From contig OY282558.1 of assembly GCA_958295665.1 (NCBI GenBank), forward strand, positions 355,377,448 to 355,441,447: a stretch of 64,000 bases of DNA, written 5' to 3'. Shown piece after piece: positions 57,110-64,000 of the stretch (positions are counted from its first letter, which is position 1; each line of letters begins with the position of its first letter). Source of the stretch: Tipula vernalis (taxonomy: Eukaryota; Arthropoda; Insecta; Diptera; Tipulidae). Position numbers and translations under genes: made by a program. A model generated the notes under the pieces. That model saw only the letters and a program-made list of their open reading frames with translations. It was not told the DNA's origin and did not search any database.

Positions 57110-59165
57110 AAATAATTATTTAGCGCTGATCCTGGAAATGTCCCGAAGGCCCCGCACATTTCTCAGAATAACTAAGCCATATAGCGGTCAATGTCACCAA
57201 ACCGATCCAATTATGATGAACTATAATATATTTCACAGTTTTTAGAATTTTTATTAATTTTTCATTATTTTAAAAGTTTTATATCGCCGAACGCAGAGAT
57301 GTCCACAAGGTCTTGAATATATTTTCGGATAACTTGGCCATGTGCCAGTCTACGTGGTTAACCTTATCCAATTGTGATGAACTATACTATACTTCACAGA
57401 ATTTCGAATTTTTAATAATTTTATTGGTTTTATAAATTGTCTTATCTCTGATCACAGAGATGTCTACAAGGTCTGGCCTATATTTTTGGATAACTTGACC
57501 ATATGCCAGTCTACGTGGTTAATCTTATTCAATTGTGATGAACTATACTATACTTCACAGAATTTCGAATTTTTAATAATTTTATTATTTTTATAAATTG
57601 TTGTATCTCTGATCACAGAGATGTCCACAAGGTCTGGCCTATATTTTTGGATAACTTAACCATATGTCAGTCTACGTGGTCAATCTTATTCAATTGTGAT
57701 GAACTATACTATACTTCACAGAATTTCGAATTTTTAATAATTTTATTATTTTTATAAATTGTTGTATCTCTGATCACAGAGATGTCCACAAGGTTTAGCC
57801 TATATTTTTGGATAACTTGACCATATGCCAGTCTACGTGGTCAATCTTATTCAATTGTGATGAACTATACTATACTTCACAGAATTTAGAATTTTTAATA
57901 ATTTTATTAGTTTTATAAATTGTCGTATCTCTGATCACAGAGATGTCCACAAGGTTTAGCCTATATTTTTGGATAACTTGACCATATGCCAGTCTACGTG
58001 GTCAATCTTATTCAATTGTGATGAACTATACTATACTTCACAGAATTTAGAATTTTTAATAATTTTATTAGTTTTATAAATTGTCGTATCTCTGATCACA
58101 GAGATGTCCACAATGTCTGGCCTATATTTTTGGATAACTTGACCATATGCCAGTCTACGTGGTCAATCTTATTCAATTGTGATGAACTATACTATACTTC
58201 ACAGAATTTCGAATTTTTAATAATTTTATTAGTTTTATAAATGGTCGTATCTCTGATCACAGAGATGTCAACCAGGTCTGGCCTATATTTTTGGATAACT
58301 TGCCCATATGGTAGTCTACGTGGTCAATCTTATTCAATTGTGATGAACTATACTATACTTCACAGAATTTAGAATTTTTAATAATTTTATTAGTTTTATA
58401 AATTGTTGTATCTCTGATCACAGAGTTGTCCACAAGGTTTTGCCTATATTTTCGGCTAACTTGACCATATGCCAGTCTACGTGGTCAATCTTATTCAATT
58501 GTGATGAACTATACTATACTTCACAGAATTTCGAATTTTTAATAATTTTATTAGTTTTATAAATTGTTGTATCTCTGATCACAGAGTTGTCCACAAGGTT
58601 TTGCCTATATTTGCGGCTAACTTGACCATATGCCAGTCTACGTGGTCAATCTTATTCAATTGTGATGAACTATATTATACTTCACAGAATTTAGAATTTT
58701 TAATAATTTTATTAGTTTTATAAATTTTCGTATCTCTGATCACAGAGATGTCCACAAGGTCTGGCCTATATTTTTGGATAACTTGACCATATGCCAGTCT
58801 ACGTGGTCAATCTTATTCAATTGTGATGAACTATACTATACTTCACAGAATTTAGAATTTTTAATAATTTTATTAGTTTTATAAATGGTCGTATCTCTGA
58901 TCACAGAGATGTCCACAAGGTCTGGCCTATATTTTTAGATAACTTGACCATATGCCAGTCTACGTGGTCAATATTATTCAATTGTGATGAACTATACTAT
59001 ACTTCACAGAATTTCGAATTTTTAATAATTTTATTATTTTTATAAATTGTTGTATCTCTGATCACAGAGATGTCCACAAGGTCTGGCCTATATTTTTGGA
59101 TAACTTGACCATATGCCAGTCTACATGGTCAATCTTATTCAATTGTGATGAACTATACTATACTG
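57110..59165. repeat. 161-bp tandem repeat, left array
   Basis: Each unit contains CTCTGATCACAGAGATGTCC, ATATTTTTGGATAACTTGAC, CAGTCTACGTGGTCAATC and GATGAACTATACTATACTTC. Spacing between the TCTCTGATCACAGAGA palindromes is about 161-162 bp. The outermost units are most diverged and the inner ones most alike, as if the array grew from inside. Confidence 0.9.
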
Positions 59166-60690
59166 GTGGACATCTCTGTGATCAGTGATACAACAATTAA
59201 TAAAAATAATAAAAATTTTAAAAATTCGAAATTCTGTGAAGTATAGTATTATTATTATTTCTGCGATGGCCATGCGGGCGATCAGCCACTTCGCACTGCG
59301 ACCATAAAGATCTATTGTGCTGGCCCCTGCTTAATAATCCGTCCAGTCAATATTCAGGTTCTTAATAAACCTGACGATACTGCCTCCCGGTACGTGATAC
59401 ATACTATCTGAGCTTATTGCTTTCCCTACTTCAGCATGTAGTTCCGCTATTCGGTATTCCGTTTGATTTTACTCTTACGCGTTGCTCGGAATTGCAAATC
59501 ACCTAAAAGGTCACCCAGCTTTACTACAGGAAGGCTAAATAAAACTGGAGGGTGCCTGGTATCTAGAGTCCGCATATTTTGGGCTGATTAACCAATCAGC
59601 TATTCATCTTTCGGCATATGCTGTTTAACCTTAGATTAGGGTTTTTTGTCAAGGTTTTCTCCTTTAGCGCCGTACTTTAGCCTGTGCCAAATGGCCAAAA
59701 ATGTGCCAAATGGCCTTAGTTACCAGTGGTTGCCACGAGGAGGCAGTACGTACACTTGCGAATTGTGAACAGGTTAGCCCTTACACAACAGTACCCATCA
59801 CGCAGCTGCCTAATTACAAAACCAAAACAGCTCACGTGATGCGCACCCTACTGGAAGGTTACGGAGCTGGTAGATTAATCTAATCAACTTTGATCCCCCC
59901 CTCCAATAGACGCCAAACCACCGTGAAGTATAGTATAGTTCATCACAATTGAATAAAATTGACCACGTAGACTAAAATATCGTCAAGTTATCCAAAAATA
60001 TAGGTCAGATCTTGTGGACATCTCTGTGATCGGAGATACAATTTTTAAAACAATAAAATTATTAAAAATTATAAATTCTGTGAAGTATAGTATAGTTCAT
60101 CACAATTGAATAAGATTGACCACGTAGACTGGCATATAGTCAAGTTATTTAAAAATATAGGCCAGACCTTGTGGACATCTCTGTGATCAGAGATACAACA
60201 ATTTATAAAAATAATAAAATTATTAAAAATTCTAAATTCTGTGAAGTATAGTATAGTTCATCACAATTGAATAAGATTGACCACATAGACTGGCATATGG
60301 TCAAGTTATCCAAAAATATAGGCCAGACCTTGTGGACATCTCTGTGATCGGAGATACAACAATTTTTGAAACTAATAAAATTATTAACAATTCGAAATTC
60401 TGTGAAGTATAGTATAGTTCATCACAATTCGATTAGGTTGACCACGTAGACTGGCACATGGCCAAGTTATTTGAAAATATGGGCAAAACCTTGTGGACAT
60501 CTCTGCGGCCGGCGATATAAAACTTTTAAATAATGCAAAATTTTTAAAAATTCCAAAAACTGTGAAATATATTATAGTTCATTATAATTGGATCGGTTTG
60601 GTGACATTGGCCGCTATATGGCTTAGCTATTCTAAAAAATATGCGGGGCCTTCGGGACATTTCCAGGATCGGCGCTAAATAATTATTTAA
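59166..60690. repeat. 161-bp tandem repeat, inverted right array (split)
   Basis: The inverse units begin at about 59166 with GTGGACATCTCTGTGATC, are interrupted by the insertion at 59250-59922, and continue to about 60690. About five units, more diverged than those on the left. Confidence 0.85.
59250..59922 (-). mobile_element. Retro-insertion with (AAT)n tail inside the foldback
   Basis: The exact 14-bp direct repeat GTGAAGTATAGTAT occurs at 59236-59249 and 59923-59936. Its removal restores a 161-bp unit. The insert is GC-richer than anything nearby and its minus-strand 3' end is an AAT repeat, so it looks like a 5'-truncated LINE 3' UTR or a SINE copied in on the minus strand. It contains GTGCCAAATGGCC twice near 59690-59715. 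No family identified. Confidence 0.75.
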
Positions 60691-60979
60691 ACCATCAAAA
60701 TTCAGTCAACTTTTAAATTATCTGAAATATAACTAATAATGTTCTACACAATTGTATGCTTTTGGTTAACGATATAAACAGATGGGTCAGCTATCTGAAA
60801 ACGATGAAAAGAACCTATTTCCTGATGAAAAGTATCTATGTATTTGGTGGTACGAAAAATCCAAAATTACAAAAAATTTAAATTTTCATATAATTTAAAT
60901 TCCAATTCGAAAGTAGCTAATTTAACAGTGTAATTTTTTGTTATTTTTTTTAGCATAAACTTCACACTCATCGCGACGA

Positions 60980-62125
60980 AAGTTTTCATTGTTGTGAATA
61001 ACATAACTGTATTGTAGTATTAAACCTCTTAGTAAAGTGGTTTTTGTGAAGTTTTCATATGTTTTAATGGGTTTACAGCGACCTCTTTGAGTATATTTTA
61101 TTTTTGCGACAAACCCCTTCTGTCCGGTTTCACAAACAACAGCCAACAATGACAACAATGAACTGCCTTTTTTTAGATATTTAGTCTAGAGTGGACGATA
61201 AATTAACTACAGATTGGTATAAACAGAGCATTTCATTTAACCGGTTCGTGAATTACTATTCAAACTATCCAAAAAATAAAAAAAAATAACTCTTCATAAA
61301 ATTTAAAATTTAACCCACCGCGGACTAACTTTAAGTTTGGATTGTCACCACAGTAAGAATATACAGAAAAAAAAATATTTCATATTCAACAATTACCCGA
61401 ATTGGGTCTTTAAATGAGCAGTTAAATTATTACTGCAAAAATCGGTTCTGATTACTAATATTATTGACACTGACATACGCACACACACGCAAAACACAAC
61501 TTGTGAAAGCTTAACATACATAGAACGACTATCATAAAAAATTAACAAAATTAAAGAAATATACACTGATAATCTGCAAATCGCGCATAATAGTAACGTG
61601 TAAACCTACACAAGATTTTCACAAAATTAAAAGACAAAATATCGTTGGGCAAAGGAACGGATGTTATTTAACAAATCCCGTATTTTGGCAATGATAATCC
61701 AGATGATAAGTGCAGACTTACTTATGTTGGGTAAACATGACAGTTTTTGGATAAAAAGATATGAAATCTTATAGGTAGATATGGTATTAAGGTATTAAGA
61801 AACGTTTCATTCAGGCGGCAAATAAAACAGGGGTAGTTCAATATTTCCATCAGCTAGGTCATTACGCTGGCTTTGAAAATATGTACTAGAATATTGAGGT
61901 ACTACATACAAATATGTATATACACTAAAACCATATACAACAGAAGGTGTGATGTAGATATTTCCCCCGTTTTATTTGCAATAGGGGATGGCAATGTTTA
62001 AAATAAAAAGAGAAAGCATGATAAAACCAAATGTCTATAAGCAAAACCAACAAAAATGTCTATAGAAGCCAGACAGTACAAACACTTAAGATATAAAAAA
62101 GTACACTTTATTTGTATATACGACA
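60980..62125. other. AT-rich non-coding stretch
   Basis: No gene recognised. The minus frame at 60922-61158 overlaps the foldback end and is treated as chance. Confidence 0.5.
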
Positions 62126-62127
62126 TA

Positions 62128-62360
62128 TCGTCGTGTCCAAATAAGAGTATTACATCTACAAATCGCTATTTTTTTTGAAGAGACTTTAAAGTTGTTAATG
62201 CTAATTTCGACTTAATTTTTTTTAGATAAAGTTCTTTCCAGAAAGTGTGGCAAGAATTTTATTTAAAAAAAATTAAGCCAAATTTAACATCAAAAACTTG
62301 ACACGACCCTCCAACAAATTAATGGTTTGCAGATGTAATACTCTTATTTGGACACGACGA
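62128..62360. mobile_element. Palindromic MITE with TA duplication (233 bp)
   Basis: Inverted ends TCGTCGTGTCCAAATAAGAG then TATTACATCT and the inverse, ending GGACACGACGA, about 35 bp each with one or two mismatches. TA lies on both sides (62126-62127 and 62361-62362), pointing to Tc1/mariner-type mobilisation. No coding capacity. Confidence 0.8.
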
Positions 62361-62362
62361 TA

Positions 62363-62950
62363 CACACAATCCGAAAAAATCTGTTTTTGGTGTTGTTTAA
62401 ATATTATATGGCAAAACCAATAATATAGTGTATCTTTTCTTGATAGGATCGTTGTAAAGAGCAAGAGTTTTGAATTTTGATACAAGCCTATAGAAGGGCT
62501 GTTCCTGTACATTGAATATACACATGTAAATTAAGTTATATTAGTGGTAGTGATATTACCGTATTATAAACACGATATAAAATATAAAAGTCACTGACCC
62601 AGACACAAGTCAAAGCCAAGTTTTATGGGCCTGACTTGTATAAGACATTTGTTTTGGCTTTGTTTAAAAAGAGACACCAATCTGAGGTGGGATGTTCTAA
62701 CATCACTTTCAATAGAGTTTATGTCTCCTGTTTCAAGAATAAAAATGTACTCTATTTCGTTTTTCAATTATACTTTTTTTCCTTGCTATCTCAGCTTGCT
62801 CGAATAAAACAACATTCTATTTCTACTTATATTCATGATTATTTATCACTCAAATTTTTGTTTAGTGGCATTTTATCGATATGAAGGAAAGGAATGTTTA
62901 TGATAATCTTCACCCCAAATCCAAATGGTTTTATAACACCCGTCCTATCT
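62363..62950. other. Non-coding stretch
   Basis: No gene recognised. Overlapping plus frames at 62625-62884 show no family features. Confidence 0.45.
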
Positions 62951-63262
62951 TGTTTGTGTTTTTTTTTTAAGAGACCAATTGCTTATTTTATTTTTACAAT
63001 ATTGAAAATACATAAATTCACAATGGCTTACAAAATGTAATTAAATATAGTTTACAATATTTTTGGCAGATGGCCAAAACTCTACACTCTATTTCCCTTT
63101 TGTTTTAGTGTACTGATCTGAACCTCGATTCCGGAACTGTGGTGATAATTGTGGAATGATCCATGCATCCAATAGTGGCTTAAATAAAGAAACCCGAAAA
63201 TATGTGTAGTGTTGCTATTTTTTGTTGACTACGAATCACATTACTAGTTGTTTTCATAAACA
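62951..63262 (-). repeat. Probable 3' LTR of the BEL/Pao element
   Basis: On the minus strand a GTGGGAGTA purine-rich step precedes TGTTTATGAAAAC at 63262. The right place for an LTR end is CACAAACA at 62951, giving TGTTT...AAACA termini. AATAAA-type signals (AAAATAAAATAAG) lie near its far end. The other LTR is outside the window, so the limits are provisional. Confidence 0.5.
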
Positions 63263-63368
63263 TACTCCCACAGGTTGAGATATCCTAGATAGAATATCTC
63301 GAATATTTTATTCCACTATCTGTAAGAAAAGTGATGTGTTGTAAATTGGTGGTAATTGTTAGGTAGCC

Positions 63369-64000
63369 TTATGCCGTATTTATTGGTAGTTTTACCAGTC
63401 TGTTGACTGATCGTTTGAGTTCACTTTGCGCGGTTTTGATGATGACAACGCGCACAATGCCATCGGCTCCCGGATGTATGTTGATGATTCGACCAAGTAT
63501 CCATCGACTGGAATGTAAGTTTTCATCGTGAATTAGCACGATATCATCAATGTTTAACTGCTGGGACGTAACCTTCCATTTGTAGCGATGCTGCAGCGTT
63601 GACAAATAATCTCGGGACCAACATTTATAGAATCCCTGAATTCGCCGTTGTAAGTTTTGCCATCTGGAGAGCTTGTTCATTGGTATGTCGTTCAAACTGG
63701 GTTCCGGAATGGCAATTAATGGCTGGCCAATGAGGAAATGACCTGGTGTCAATATTTGTAGATTGGTTGGATCATCATTGATTCCACATAATGGACGCGA
63801 ATTGAGAATGGACTCGATTTGCGTGATAACTGTAGTTAGCTCCTCGTACGTAGCGTTGACATCCATGATGCGTTTCAAATGGTGCTAGACAGACTTCATT
63901 GTCGCTTCCCATAAGCCTCCAAAATTGGGTGCACGAGGTGGAATATGATGAAATGTTATGTTTTTCTGTAATGAGAAATTGGATATTAATTCATTTTGGT
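63369..64000 (-). pseudogene. BEL/Pao Pol, integrase C-terminus (partial, one stop)
   Basis: Reading minus from the window edge: FHHIPPRAPNFGGLWEATMK (the block holding the catalytic Glu), a TAG at 63885-63887, then a frame open to TAA at 63369. That frame contains TQIESILNSRPLCG, LQILTPGHFLIGQPL, NKLSRWQNLQRRIQGFYKCW, LNIDDIVLIHDENL, RWILGRIINIHPGADG and RVVIIKTAQSELKRSVNRL. This is the DUF5641-type C-terminus that follows the integrase core in BEL/Pao elements. The single stop is the only break seen. The rest of Pol lies beyond the window. A putative 3' LTR follows at 62951-63262. Confidence 0.88.

Larger units (their letters stand above)
56833..60971. mobile_element. Foldback element of 161-bp repeats with 8-bp target duplication
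   Basis: It starts ATGAGTGTGAAGTTTATGCT and ends with the exact inverse. The 8-mer CGCGACGA lies immediately outside both ends (56825-56832 and 60972-60979). From both ends inward the sequence is the same: ATAACAAAAAATTACACTGT, then TTTTTAGTACCACCAAA, GTTAACCAAAAGCAT and unique-looking sequence. After that come tandem 161-bp units, about 13 on the left and about 5 on the right. No coding capacity. An 8-bp duplication fits hAT or P-superfamily machinery; which supplied it is unknown. Confidence 0.85.

Overview
The window looks like an insect genome, most probably a fly. It is AT-rich and holds no recognisable intact host gene. It is packed with transposon families common in Diptera: CsRn1-type Ty3/gypsy, BEL/Pao, Jockey and CR1 LINEs, mariner, P-superfamily, hAT, piggyBac-type MITEs and foldback elements. 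Elements sit inside elements on both strands and most coding frames are decayed, as in pericentromeric heterochromatin or a piRNA-cluster-like region. No species call is possible by reading alone.

Layout. 1-4015: 3' end of a CsRn1-clade LTR retrotransposon (gag tail, a -1 frameshift site, pol, 3' LTR). 6230-7080: dead Jockey-type RT. 7241-8376: foldback element, first of two copies (second at 47.9-49.2 kb). 10.7-14.6 kb: CR1-type LINE with a long intact ORF2. 15.57-17.49 kb: decayed DUF7869-type gene (minus). 17.6-20.2 kb: Jockey LINE on the minus strand whose ORF1 is split by a 13,661-bp insertion (20223-33883).

That insertion is the highlight. It has hAT-like ends (CACAGTTGGGC / GCCCAACTGTG) and an exact 8-bp target duplication (TCTACATC), and the LINE ORF1 reading frame is continuous once it is removed. 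It carries no transposase that I can see. Inside are pieces of host-like genes: an NSUN2-type RNA methyltransferase pseudogene lacking its catalytic centre, and spliced-looking exons of an unidentified gene, part of which is repeated inverted in the left arm. It also holds about 28 copies of a 169-bp satellite, a nested MITE family, two tRNA-derived SINEs, and a TA-flanked transposon that itself contains one of the SINEs.

34-36.5 kb: AT-rich with nothing recognised. 36.54-41.79 kb: an element with roughly 0.5-kb inverted arms, a P-type transposase C-terminus and an AT-rich array with nested piggyBac-type MITEs, resembling Galileo. 44.3-47.2 kb: hAT transposase and head-to-head BEL/Pao gag remnants. 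47.6-50.4 kb: mariner-type transposase broken by the second foldback copy. 51.3-54.6 kb: a 5'-truncated Jockey LINE with a clean target-site duplication. 56.83-60.97 kb: a foldback element built of 161-bp repeats, with an exact 8-bp target duplication and its own retro-insertion. 62.1-64 kb: a palindromic MITE and the 3' end of a BEL/Pao element (minus).

The genes here do not form a host pathway. They are parts of mobile elements or fragments carried by them, and the nesting gives a relative order of insertion.
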